The notes under the pieces are model-generated. The model saw only the letters and a list, made by a program, of their open reading frames with translations, was not told the DNA's origin and did not search any database. This document shows positions 37,224 to 46,331 of a DNA stretch of 64,000 bases, piece after piece (within the stretch, counting starts at the first letter, position 1; every line of letters begins with the position of its first letter). The stretch lies in the NCBI GenBank assembly GCA_012744475.1, contig JAAYBV010000063.1, positions 1 to 64,000 of the forward strand, given 5' to 3'. The translations under genes were made by a program, and so were the position numbers. This DNA comes from Phycisphaerae bacterium (GTDB lineage Bacteria > Planctomycetota > Phycisphaerae > Sedimentisphaerales > Anaerobacaceae).

Positions 37224-39449
37224 TCACGGATGCCGCTGCTTGACCTTCTGGTACTCGAGAAAATCGACGTACTGCCCCATCTGGAGTGCGACGTCGCGTC
37301 GGCCGAGTTCCTTCAGAAGCGCGATGTGTCTGCGAACCACAGAAATCGCCTCCTCATAGCGATGCTGGTCCTCCAGCAACTTGGCCAGCCTCTCGTAATG
37401 GGCAAGGTTCTTCGGCTCCAGGACCGTTGCCCGGTCGAAGGCCTCGCAAGCTCCTTTGAGGTCGCCGGCCCGTGCCAGCACGTCGCCGAGCCGATCCCAC
37501 GAAACAACAGAGTTCGGGTTTCGCTCCAGATCGATGCGAAACCACTTCGCCGCCTCGGTCAGGTGCACTCGGGCCTCCGCTCTTCTGCCCGTCTTCTGTA
37601 GTGCGATGGCCAGATTCCGGTGGGCGGAAGCAAGCGCCATTTTCTGCGGCCCGGCATTCTCCCCGCCGGCGACCGCGTTTTGGAAGGCCTCGATGGCCCC
37701 CGCCCAGTCGTCCTGAGCCAGTCTGACGGCACCGACCCGGCTCCAGGCCTCGATCGCCACGGACGCATCGAGTTGGGCGGCTCGTTGATATCGCTGTGCG
37801 CTCTGGCCATAGTGCCGCTGCGCCCAAAGCTGTTCGGCCTCTCGAAGACATCGACGGGCCAGTCGCCACCGGGCACCCTGCCGGACGACAGGGGCCACGA
37901 GATCCTCCACCGGTGCGTAGTCATCGGTCAGCACCAGGTGGGAACTTCCCGCGTGAATGCGTGTGACATCCGACTCGTCGAGCAGCCGGAATGTCATGTG
38001 TCGGTCGAAGCCCTCCAGCAACCGTCTTGCATCACATGCATGCTGCGCCGCAAAAACCACAAAGGAACTCAAAGCCGACTGCCGGCTCGGCGGTTCTCCA
38101 ATGACCTCGACATGCGAGAATGTCTGCCGCAGCGTGCCGACCAGGGCGCCCAGAAGGCGGCCGCCTTCGCACGTATCGACCAAGGCCAGCATGTATGCAC
38201 CGTCCTCGGCCAGAAGGCCGGCAACCTTCTCGTTGAACTCCTGCGTCACCAACTGGAACGGGACAGACTCGCTGCCGACCGCATCGGCGAAAATGAAGTC
38301 ATACGACCTCGGCGACTGGCCTGCGTCCCGTTCGCGCGCCAACTGCTCCACACCGTAACGCACGTCCATGTGGACGGCCTCGATCCCCATCCCCTCTTTC
38401 AAGTCGAGGACCTGTCGCGCTGCGCCGGTAACGCCCGCGTCGATCTCGACGACGTGCACCCGAGCCTCGGGCCAGACCGTCGCGATATACTGCGGGAAGG
38501 CATAACCTCCACTGCCCAGGACCAGCATCGACGGCACGCTCTTGCCCTCTGCCACACCGTGTGTCAGAGCCGCGAAGACGTTCGTGTGAAAATCGTGTAG
38601 TCGCGTGACCTCGCCGATCACGAACTCGGTGCCGCCGATCCTGTCGCGCAGAAGCGACCGTCGGTTGGGCCGATCGGACATCCGCCGGACAGCGATATGA
38701 CCGTATGGTGTCTCGTCCTCGTAGATCACGTTCGGATCGCGCGCCTCGCGAAGACAGACGCCCACGCCGGCCTCGCGCGCCCACTCCGCGGGTCCCATAC
38801 CCATCACCCCCAGCGTTGCGAACACCATTGCCCACAGGCACAGCGCCCAGCAACTGGTCCAGTAGAGCAGCGCCATGCCCAGCAGGGCGGCGCCGATGAG
38901 CCAAACGATCGCGGTGCAGCCATAGCTGGGAACCAGGTAGAATGCCGTCAGAGACATTCCGACGATGCTGCCGGCGGCACCCCACGCACAGAGGACCCCT
39001 GCCGCACGACCGAGGGTCGGCCCGGCGTTCAGCGCCATCTTCGCGATGACCGGGATGACAGCGCCCAGAAGCAGCGACGGAATGAGGAACACCGCGGAAA
39101 CGTGCAGGAGAACGTGACAGGGCCAACTCACTTGCCAAGGCCACAACCAGTGGTTTGCCAGGTTGTTGAGCACGATGGCGGCGACGCACGCAGCAGAAGA
39201 CAAACCGAACAGAACCGCCAGAGTCCGCCGGACGTGGAAGCGGTCGGCGAAGCGACCGCCGAGATAGCCGCCCAAGACCAGTCCCGCCAGAAGGACGCCG
39301 AAGACCGAGGTCCACGTATACAGCGATGTCCCCAGGCTGCTGCTTGCCAGCCGCGTCGCGACCAATCCGAAGGCCGTGACGCAGCCGCCCACGAGAAAAG
39401 CGGTTGCGCCCGGAACGAAGAGCCGTAGTACATCCCTGAGTCTGCCCAT
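37224..39449 (-). CDS. polytopic membrane protein with spermidine-synthase-like domain and TPR tail
   Basis: From ATG 39449 the protein has 741 residues (an ATG at 39464 is the alternative). The first 230 residues contain about eight membrane helices of the MFS-like type (FGVLLAGLVLGGYLGGRFAD). A SAM-binding spermidine-synthase fold follows (MLVLGSGGYAFPQYIA, VHVVEIDAGV, YDFIFADAVGSES). The last 190 residues are TPR repeats (AIEAFQNAVAGGE, AHYERLAKLLEDQHRYEEAI). Such fused MFS/spermidine synthases are widespread but poorly characterised; polyamine synthesis is not proven. The -DAVG motif replaces the usual catalytic D-D/S pair, so activity may differ. Confidence 0.8.
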   Translation of the reverse strand: MGRLRDVLRLFVPGATAFLVGGCVTAFGLVATRLASSSLGTSLYTWTSVFGVLLAGLVLGGYLGGRFADRFHVRRTLAVLFGLSSAACVAAIVLNNLANHWLWPWQVSWPCHVLLHVSAVFLIPSLLLGAVIPVIAKMALNAGPTLGRAAGVLCAWGAAGSIVGMSLTAFYLVPSYGCTAIVWLIGAALLGMALLYWTSCWALCLWAMVFATLGVMGMGPAEWAREAGVGVCLREARDPNVIYEDETPYGHIAVRRMSDRPNRRSLLRDRIGGTEFVIGEVTRLHDFHTNVFAALTHGVAEGKSVPSMLVLGSGGYAFPQYIATVWPEARVHVVEIDAGVTGAARQVLDLKEGMGIEAVHMDVRYGVEQLARERDAGQSPRSYDFIFADAVGSESVPFQLVTQEFNEKVAGLLAEDGAYMLALVDTCEGGRLLGALVGTLRQTFSHVEVIGEPPSRQSALSSFVVFAAQHACDARRLLEGFDRHMTFRLLDESDVTRIHAGSSHLVLTDDYAPVEDLVAPVVRQGARWRLARRCLREAEQLWAQRHYGQSAQRYQRAAQLDASVAIEAWSRVGAVRLAQDDWAGAIEAFQNAVAGGENAGPQKMALASAHRNLAIALQKTGRRAEARVHLTEAAKWFRIDLERNPNSVVSWDRLGDVLARAGDLKGACEAFDRATVLEPKNLAHYERLAKLLEDQHRYEEAISVVRRHIALLKELGRRDVALQMGQYVDFLEYQKVKQRHP

Positions 39450-39534
39450 GCCTCTGTTTCTCATCCTTCGGAGCAAAACCGGAGTATAGCAGAGACCGCA
39501 GACGCTGACAAGGCAAGCGTGCAGACGCATCAAC

Positions 39535-40989
39535 CTATGGCTGGACTTGTACGATCATCCGGCGGTAACTGTATAGACTCGGCTGCCCGTCGTCCACCAC
39601 CTCCAGGATGACGTGAATCGTCCGGGGCGAGCTTGCGTTTGGAACGACCAGGCGAGCCTGAGGCGTTGCGTACTTTTCGATCTCCACAGGCCCCCGGTGA
39701 GTGCCGGCCTCTTCGTATACGAACCAGCGATACGCCAAGGCATCTCCGTCGGGATCGTGCGTTCCCGCCGCATCGAGCAACACGCTCTGCCCCGGACGGA
39801 CGACCATGTGTACGACCGCCTTGCTCTCGTCGCCGGCAACCACGACCACCGGGTTGTGGTTGGCCCTCTCGAAGCGATCCGCCACACACCAGTCCATCCG
39901 GGCCGCGAAGTCGTGCTGATACGCCCGGCGCCACCGCCAGATCGTGGCCTGAGCCGTCGTATAGGAAACCCCGTTGTCCGCGACAACCGTATCCTGACAA
40001 CCTTCGGCGTTGGTCCAGATGGGGCGCGTTTCGCCGTAGCAGGCGTACAGCACGTAGCGCCCACCCCATCCGCCGTACGCGGGACTGACGTCGCCGCCCA
40101 ATCCGTTGCCGATCAGGTTGAAGAAGGACGGCGTATCCCCTTCCATGATGTACTCCAGGCGTGGATAGAGGGCGCCGAGAGGACCGTGGCCATGGATGAT
40201 GTTCTCTTCCAGCCAGGGGTTGTCCACCAGATCGAACGCGTGCATCGGCCCGTTCCGGTACCGGCGGTCGCCCGATATGCCGGTCCACGTCGCCTTGTAG
40301 TACTCGCGATAGTCGACCGTGCTCGGCGTGACGATGTAGAACAGCGTCGGAAACGTCGCGCGCAGCCAGCGGCCGGAGTCGTCCTGATCGGAGATCGTGT
40401 ATACGCGAAGCTTCGACACAAAGGCATTCAGGTCTGCCTCGGAGCGCTCGCTTTTCACGTCCCACAGGGCCTGCGCCAGGCAGTTGGCCCCTCCCCAGAC
40501 GCTGATCCAGACCGGCCGCGGGTCGGGCCGATCCACCACCTCGACGATGTGACGCGAGCCTTCGGAACTGCAACCCGGCCCTACGCCTTCCATGCCGAAG
40601 ACGGGCCGGCCCGACTTGGTGACACTGCGGAGATGCTCGGCGGGGGGATACCCCGACGCATGGCGAAGCAGGTTCTCGCGCACCTTCCCGAAAGCCTCGA
40701 CGCGCTCGCGAATCTTGTCGGGCCGCACTTTGTCGCGTAACCAGACCGATGTCGTCGCAATCATGCCCTCCACGTCGAACTCGTTCGAGTACACGAGGAA
40801 ACGGACCATCGATTGCTCGTCGTCCGGCTCGTTGGTGATATCCGTCAGCACGATGACTCGCGGCTTCTGGCGCGGCTCGAAGCGCACTTCGGCTTCCGTC
40901 GCGCGGCCCGGAGCGATCAAGCCCAGCACCAGCAGGATAAAACCCACAGACCCCACGGCGGTTCGATCCATCGATATCCAAGTTCCCAT
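39535..40989 (-). CDS. secreted DUF1593 (nucleoside-hydrolase-like) protein
   Basis: A 484-residue exported protein. ATG 40989 is favoured by GGGAG seven bases upstream and by the hydrophobic export segment VGSVGFILLVLGLIAPGRA. RVIVLTDITNEPDDEQSMVR matches the N-terminal metal-binding block of nucleoside-hydrolase-like proteins (the TDxxxxPDD pattern). Later blocks include VWGGANCLAQALW and an Ig-like C-terminal domain (LDAAGTHDPDGDALAYRWFV). Relatives such as Sde182 bind cellulose. Its true substrate is unknown; a sugar or glycoside role fits the neighbourhood. Confidence 0.85.
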   Translation of the reverse strand: MGTWISMDRTAVGSVGFILLVLGLIAPGRATEAEVRFEPRQKPRVIVLTDITNEPDDEQSMVRFLVYSNEFDVEGMIATTSVWLRDKVRPDKIRERVEAFGKVRENLLRHASGYPPAEHLRSVTKSGRPVFGMEGVGPGCSSEGSRHIVEVVDRPDPRPVWISVWGGANCLAQALWDVKSERSEADLNAFVSKLRVYTISDQDDSGRWLRATFPTLFYIVTPSTVDYREYYKATWTGISGDRRYRNGPMHAFDLVDNPWLEENIIHGHGPLGALYPRLEYIMEGDTPSFFNLIGNGLGGDVSPAYGGWGGRYVLYACYGETRPIWTNAEGCQDTVVADNGVSYTTAQATIWRWRRAYQHDFAARMDWCVADRFERANHNPVVVVAGDESKAVVHMVVRPGQSVLLDAAGTHDPDGDALAYRWFVYEEAGTHRGPVEIEKYATPQARLVVPNASSPRTIHVILEVVDDGQPSLYSYRRMIVQVQP

Positions 40990-41258
40990 TTGTCTGCTCC
41001 CGTATCCCATGCGAGGTGGTTCGGACCCGCGGCGGCACGAGCCGTCGTGAAATGCTGCGTCCATGCCACGTGTGGCCGCTGTCTGTGTTTGTGACGAAGG
41101 CCCCGGCGCCTTCTTTGTACCCACACAAGCACTTCTGTGCAACCGGCAGCCACAGAATCCCCAGGTTGCCCAGCCACACATCGCGTTCCGCGTGCCGTCG
41201 GTTCGTACGCGGAGATCTCACGCCAGGGTGACATCGGCGTCCACTCGCGACGGAAGGG
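40990..41258. other. intergenic region, no gene seen
   Basis: Between the DUF1593 gene and the glgE promoter. Open frames continue from the DUF1593 frame but lack family resemblance. A short GAAGGC/GCCTTC inverted repeat lies near 41096-41113. Confidence 0.4.
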
Positions 41259-41287
41259 TTGCATTCGCCCGGACCTTCTCCTATACT
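41259..41287 (+). promoter_or_regulatory. predicted promoter of the glucan operon
   Basis: TTGCAT (41259-41264), a 17-base spacer and TATACT (41282-41287). The start near 41294 gives a 31-base leader before the glgE GTG. Confidence 0.65.
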
Positions 41288-41324
41288 GAGCATCGCCCAT
41301 AACAACGAATCAGGAATCTCCAGC

Positions 41325-43358
41325 GTGAACCGACATCGACCGAACCCAAACGCCTCTTCGTGTGTGACGATGATCGTAGACCGTGACGGCAGAAGACGCG
41401 TGGTGATCGACAGCGTGCGTCCGCAGGTCGATGAAGGACGCTTCGCAATCAAGCGGTCGCTCGGCGAGACCGTGGCCGTGCGGGCGGATGTCTTCGCCGA
41501 TGGGCACGACCGCATCCGCGTCGAACTGTTGTACCGGGGTCCTGGCCAGGAATCCTGGACCGTCCAACCGATGACTCATCGGGTCAACGACGAGTGGGTG
41601 GCAGGTTTCGCGGTCACCCAACTGGGCGATTATCTCTACACGGTTCGCGGCTGGGTGGACCCCTTCGCAACGTGGCAGGCAAGTCTGGCCAGACGAGCGG
41701 AAACGAATCAGGACGTCGCAGTCGAATTGCGGATCGGTATCGAGATGCTCCGGGCCATGGCGAAACGAGCCGGCCGATCCGATGCCGAAGCGATCAAGAA
41801 GCAGATCCGGCGTCTGCGTTCGGCCAGACAAGTCTGCACGGCGGTCCGGATTGCGCTGAGCGACGAACTGACCGCGCTGGTGGCCCGGTACCCTGACCGA
41901 TCGCTCGCCAGCGTGTACGACAAGGAATTGGCGGTCATCGTGGACCGGCCGAAAGCGGTGTTCAGCGCATGGTACGAACTGTTTCCCCGTTCGTTCGGCA
42001 GAGGCGGCCGGCACGGGACCTTCCGCGACTGCGAGCGGCTCCTGCCGGAGATCGCGCAGATGGGGTTCGACGTGCTATACCTGCCTCCGATCCATCCGAT
42101 CGGACAAACGCATCGCAAAGGCCGCAACAACGCCACCACCTGCACGTCAGCGGACCCCGGCTGCCCGTGGGCCATCGGCAGCGCCGAAGGAGGCCACACC
42201 GCCGTCGCGGGCGAATTGGGAACGCTGAGCAGCTTTCGCCGCCTGGTCGAGAAGGCCGGCGAGCACGGACTGGAAATCGCCATGGACCTGGCCTTTCAAT
42301 GCTCGCCCGACCATCCCTATGTGCAATCCCATCCGGAGTGGTTTCGCCGGCGGCCGGATGGAACCGTGCAGTTCGCCGAGAACCCGCCGAAGAGATATGA
42401 GGACATCATTCCGCTGGACTTCGAGACGCCGCACTGGAGAACGCTCTGGGAGGAGCTGCGCGACGTCGTGCTCTTCTGGATCGACCAGGGCGTGCGGATT
42501 TTTCGCGCGGACAACCCGCACACCAAGCCGTTCGGTTTCTGGCAGTGGCTGATCGACGAGGTCCGCCGGCGCCACCCCGACGTCCTGTTCCTGGCGGAGG
42601 CGTTCACGCGGCCCAAGGTCATGCAGCGTCTGGCGAAGGTCGGCTTCAACCAATCGTATACCTACTTCGCGTGGCGCAATACGAAATGGGAGCTGGAGCA
42701 CTACATCCGGGAGCTGACGCAGACCGAGGTCGCCGAGTACATGCGTCCGAACTTCTGGCCCAACACCCCCGACATCCTGCCGCAGTACCTCCAATACGGC
42801 GGCCGGGCGGCGTTTATCATTCGCCTGGTTCTGGCCGCGACGCTGTCGTCCAGCTACGGCATCTACGGCCCCGCCTTCGAACTGTGCGTCACCGAAGCCA
42901 TCGAGGGAGCAGAGGAGTATCTCGATTCGGAGAAGTACGAGATCAGGAGGTGGGACTGGAATCGCGAAGGCAACATCCGCGAGGTCGTCGCGCGTCTCAA
43001 CCGCATTCGCCGGGCCAATCCCAGCCTCCAGCAATTTCGCAACATCCGCTTGTACGAGGTCCGGAACGAGAACCTGCTGTGTTACGGCAAGACCGGCGAT
43101 GAGGCGGGCGATGTCACGGTGGTCATCGTGAACCTCGATCCGCACCACACGCAGTCGGGCCGGGTGCAACTGCCGCTGGATACCCTGGGCCTCGACCCGC
43201 ACCAGTCCTACCTGATGGACGACGCCCTGACAGGCAATACGTATGTCTGGCAGGGACCGAGCAACCACATCGAGCTTGACCCCGACGTGATGCCCGCCTG
43301 CATCCTGCATCTGCGACGCGCGTTGCGGCGGGAGATCGACGTCGAGCCTTCCGTCTGA
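41325..43358 (+). CDS. glgE: alpha-1,4-glucan:maltose-1-phosphate maltosyltransferase (GH13_3)
   Basis: Extends alpha-1,4-glucan chains using maltose-1-phosphate. From GTG 41325 (AGGA nine bases upstream, promoter start 31 bases upstream) the protein has 677 residues; an ATG at 41370 is the alternative. The N-terminal domain VVIDSVRPQVDEGRFAIKRS is typical of GlgE. The catalytic nucleophile is Asp396 in FRADNPHTKP and the acid/base Glu425 in LAEAFTRP, matching S. coelicolor Asp394 and Glu423. IHPIGQTHRKGRNN and EFNPPKRYEDI-like motifs are also present. It is first in the operon before the treS-mak remnant and glgB. Confidence 0.96.
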   Translation: MNRHRPNPNASSCVTMIVDRDGRRRVVIDSVRPQVDEGRFAIKRSLGETVAVRADVFADGHDRIRVELLYRGPGQESWTVQPMTHRVNDEWVAGFAVTQLGDYLYTVRGWVDPFATWQASLARRAETNQDVAVELRIGIEMLRAMAKRAGRSDAEAIKKQIRRLRSARQVCTAVRIALSDELTALVARYPDRSLASVYDKELAVIVDRPKAVFSAWYELFPRSFGRGGRHGTFRDCERLLPEIAQMGFDVLYLPPIHPIGQTHRKGRNNATTCTSADPGCPWAIGSAEGGHTAVAGELGTLSSFRRLVEKAGEHGLEIAMDLAFQCSPDHPYVQSHPEWFRRRPDGTVQFAENPPKRYEDIIPLDFETPHWRTLWEELRDVVLFWIDQGVRIFRADNPHTKPFGFWQWLIDEVRRRHPDVLFLAEAFTRPKVMQRLAKVGFNQSYTYFAWRNTKWELEHYIRELTQTEVAEYMRPNFWPNTPDILPQYLQYGGRAAFIIRLVLAATLSSSYGIYGPAFELCVTEAIEGAEEYLDSEKYEIRRWDWNREGNIREVVARLNRIRRANPSLQQFRNIRLYEVRNENLLCYGKTGDEAGDVTVVIVNLDPHHTQSGRVQLPLDTLGLDPHQSYLMDDALTGNTYVWQGPSNHIELDPDVMPACILHLRRALRREIDVEPSV

Positions 43359-43373
43359 CAGGAGCCGTCGCCC

Positions 43374-44272
43374 GTGCGCCAGGCAAGAGAAAAGGCATCC
43401 GATTCGCTCTGGTATAAGGACGCCGTCGTCTACGAACTGCACATCAAGTCGTTCCACGACAGCAACGACGACGGCTATGACATCGCCGATTACCTCGACA
43501 TCCATCCGGACTACGGCACGTTGAGCAACTTCAAGCGGCTCCTGCGAGAGGCCCAGATGAAGATCATGAAGGAATCGCCGGAAGGAATCATCGCACATTT
43601 TACGGGCAGGAACGAAGAAGGCATCGTCTATGAAGCGATCCACGATGAGTTCTTTCGCCTGGCGCTGCTGGACATTGTCGTACGACGGCGCAGCCTCAGG
43701 ACGAAGTCCGGCCGGCTCATCGGGCGGCGAGGAGGCAGGTTCTCCGCGATGCCGGCCGACGGGGCCCTTCCCCAACTCTCTGGCGTCCTGAAGACCGAAC
43801 AGAGCAATACGTCGATCGTCTACGACCGGACGTTCTCTCTCAAGCTATACCGCCGGCTGGAGGAGGGCGTCAATCCGGAGGCGGAGCTGTTGCAGAACCT
43901 GACGGAGCACACGGACTTCGCAAACCTTCCGGCTTATGCCGGCGCTATCGACTGGCAAACCGGCCAGGGGACTCCCATCACGGTTGCGTCGCTGCTCGAC
44001 AGGGCGCCGACATCGAGTACCTCGAACCCTGGGCCAACCTGTGGTACACCCACACCGCCGGGGCCTTCCTCCATGCCTATCGCCAGAAGGTGGCCGACGC
44101 CGACTTCGTGCCGTCCGATAAGGATGACTTCGCCCTTCTGCTCGACACGTTCCTGCTCGAAAAAGCAGTCTACGAACTGGGTTACGAGTTGAATAATCGT
44201 CCGGAATGGCTGATGATACCGGCACGTGGCATTGTGCAGATACTCAAGGGATGTACTGCTTCTGATTCGTGA
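43374..44272 (+). pseudogene. treS: internally deleted treS-mak (trehalose synthase/maltokinase) fusion remnant
   Basis: The GTG start with AGGAG (43361-43365) is intact. The reading begins as TreS (LWYKDAVVYELHIKSFHDSN), then jumps at about 43467 to DDGYDIADYLDIHPDYG, skipping roughly 35 residues present in all TreS. Near 43554 it jumps again, from FKRLLREA to the maltokinase part (EGIIAHFTGRNEEGIVYEAI, VLKTEQSNTSIVYD, LYRRLEEGVNPEAELLQN), losing most of the TreS barrel. Near 44005 a third deletion shifts the frame to DIEYLEPWANLWY and FLLEKAVYELGYELNNRPEW. About 290 of the usual 1,100 residues remain, so neither enzyme can work. Confidence 0.85.
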
Positions 44273-44333
44273 TCCGCTGTTCGGGACGCCCGGTGGGATG
44301 ACGTCCGCCGGACAGCGAATTCAGAGAGGTCTT

Positions 44334-46298
44334 ATGGACGAGAAGAGCCAGGTCTTGACAGGCTTCACCCTGTTGACGGACCACGACATCTATCTGTTCA
44401 AAGAGGGAAACCACTTTCGGCTCTATGACAAGCTGGGCGCCCACCTCGTCGAACACGACGGCGTCAAAGGCGTCTTTTTTGCGGTGTGGGCGCCGAACGC
44501 CGTGAGCGTTTCGGTGATCGGCGATTTCAACGGCTGGGATTGGGCGGCGCATCGACTGACCGCCCGGTGGGACGATTCGGGCATCTGGGAGGGCTTCATC
44601 CCAGGAATCGGAAAGGGGACGATCTACAAGTACCACATCGTATCGCGGCACAATCACTACTGGGTGGACAAAGGCGATCCCTACGCCTTCTTCTGGGAAC
44701 TGCCCCCCAACACGGCCTCGGTGGTCTGGGACCTTCAATACGACTGGGGCGACAGCGACTGGATGGCGAAACGGCAGGAGCGAAACGCGCTCGACGCGCC
44801 CTACAGCATCTATGAGGTCCACCTGGGCTCGTGGCGCCGCGATCCGAGCGAACCCGACCGTCTGCTGAGCTATCGCGAGATCGCCCCGATGCTGGCGCAA
44901 TACGTCAAGCAGATGGGGTTCACCCACGTTGAGTTTCTTCCGGTGATGGAGCACCCGTTCTACCCCTCGTGGGGATACCAGACGGGCGGTTACTTTGCCC
45001 CAAGCCGGCGTTACGGTTGCTGCCAGGACCTGATGTACCTGATCGACCACCTCCACCAGAACGACATCGGGGTGATCCTGGACTGGGTCCCGTCGCACTT
45101 TCCGACCGACGAGTACGGCCTGTCGTACTTCGACGGAACGCACCTCTACGAACACGCCGACCCAAGGCTCGGTTTTCACCCGGACTGGACGAGCGGGATC
45201 TTCAACTACGGACGCCACGAGGTCCGTGCCTACCTGATCAGCAGCGCCATGTTCTGGCTCGATCGGTACCATGCCGATGCGCTGCGCGTCGACGCGGTCG
45301 CTTCGATGCTCTACCTCGACTACTCCCGCAAGGAAGGCGAATGGATCCCCAACGAGCAAGGCGGGCGTGAGAACCTCGAGGCCATCGCCTTTCTGCGCCG
45401 GTTCAACGAGATGGTCTACCGGGACTTCCCCCACGTTCAGACGATCGCGGAGGAGTCCACGGCCTGGCCGATGGTGACGCGCCCCACCGTCACCGGCGGG
45501 CTCGGCTTCGGCATGAAATGGAACATGGGCTGGATGCACGACACGCTCGAGTACTTCAGCCAGGACGCCATCTACCGCAAGTACCACCAGGACAAGTTGA
45601 CTTTCTCGATCTGGTACGCCTTCTCGGAGAACTTCGCGCTGCCGCTGTCGCACGACGAGGTCGTGCACGGCAAAGGCTCTCTCTACGGAAAGATGCCCGG
45701 CGACCCCTGGCAGAAGCGCGCCAATCTTCGCCTGCTCTTCGGGTACATGTATACCCATCCCGGCAAGAAGCTACTGTTCATGGGAGACGAGTTCGGCCAG
45801 CATCGGGAATGGAGTCACCTGCACAGTCTCGATTGGCACCTGACCGAGGAGGAGTCCCATCAGGGCCTTCAGAAATGGGTGCGCGACCTGAACCATCTCT
45901 ACCGCAGCGAGCCGGCGCTGTTCGAGACCGATTTCCACCGGGACGGCTTCGCCTGGATCGACTTCCACGACGCGGACAACAGCGTCATCAGCTACCTGCG
46001 CAAGGACAAGGCGGGCCGCTCCATCCTGGCGGTGATCTGCAACTACACGCCCGTTCCGCGCTACAACTACCGGGTTGGCGTGGCCGAGGGCGGCTTCTGG
46101 GAAGAGATCCTCAACAGCGATGCGGCGGAGTACGGCGGCAGCGGTCTGGGCAACATGGGCGGCGTCGAGGCCTCGGCGGCGTCCTTCTACGGGAACTTCG
46201 ACCACACGCTGTCCGTCACCCTGCCGCCTCTGGGAGTGGTGGTCTTCCGGAAGGTACGGGACGCAGAACTCCCAACCGACAGCCCGTCGGCTCCATAA
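44334..46298 (+). CDS. glgB: 1,4-alpha-glucan branching enzyme (GH13)
   Basis: Introduces alpha-1,6 branches into glycogen. The 654-residue protein has an N-terminal carbohydrate-binding module ([21 protein letters not shown] at 49-69) and the GH13 barrel: [19 protein letters not shown], the nucleophile Asp320 in [29 protein letters not shown] with the general acid, and [17 protein letters not shown] 44334 has GAGAGG close upstream; a longer in-frame start would lie inside the treS-mak remnant. It is 61 bases beyond the pseudogene and converges with malQ. Confidence 0.97.
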   Translation: MDEKSQVLTGFTLLTDHDIYLFKEGNHFRLYDKLGAHLVEHDGVKGVFFAVWAPNAVSVSVIGDFNGWDWAAHRLTARWDDSGIWEGFIPGIGKGTIYKYHIVSRHNHYWVDKGDPYAFFWELPPNTASVVWDLQYDWGDSDWMAKRQERNALDAPYSIYEVHLGSWRRDPSEPDRLLSYREIAPMLAQYVKQMGFTHVEFLPVMEHPFYPSWGYQTGGYFAPSRRYGCCQDLMYLIDHLHQNDIGVILDWVPSHFPTDEYGLSYFDGTHLYEHADPRLGFHPDWTSGIFNYGRHEVRAYLISSAMFWLDRYHADALRVDAVASMLYLDYSRKEGEWIPNEQGGRENLEAIAFLRRFNEMVYRDFPHVQTIAEESTAWPMVTRPTVTGGLGFGMKWNMGWMHDTLEYFSQDAIYRKYHQDKLTFSIWYAFSENFALPLSHDEVVHGKGSLYGKMPGDPWQKRANLRLLFGYMYTHPGKKLLFMGDEFGQHREWSHLHSLDWHLTEEESHQGLQKWVRDLNHLYRSEPALFETDFHRDGFAWIDFHDADNSVISYLRKDKAGRSILAVICNYTPVPRYNYRVGVAEGGFWEEILNSDAAEYGGSGLGNMGGVEASAASFYGNFDHTLSVTLPPLGVVVFRKVRDAELPTDSPSAP

Positions 46299-46331
46299 CG
46301 GGACTGCGTGCCTGCCGCGGCCCTGTCGGGC

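Noticed and set aside
39530-41515. 661-residue minus-strand frame across the DUF1593 gene
   Set aside because: Alternative frame of the DUF1593 coding region, Arg-rich and without motifs.
43374-44192. Treating the 272-residue frame as an intact trehalose synthase
   Set aside because: It joins short pieces of TreS and maltokinase, lacks the GH13 catalytic barrel and ends in shifted-frame sequence.
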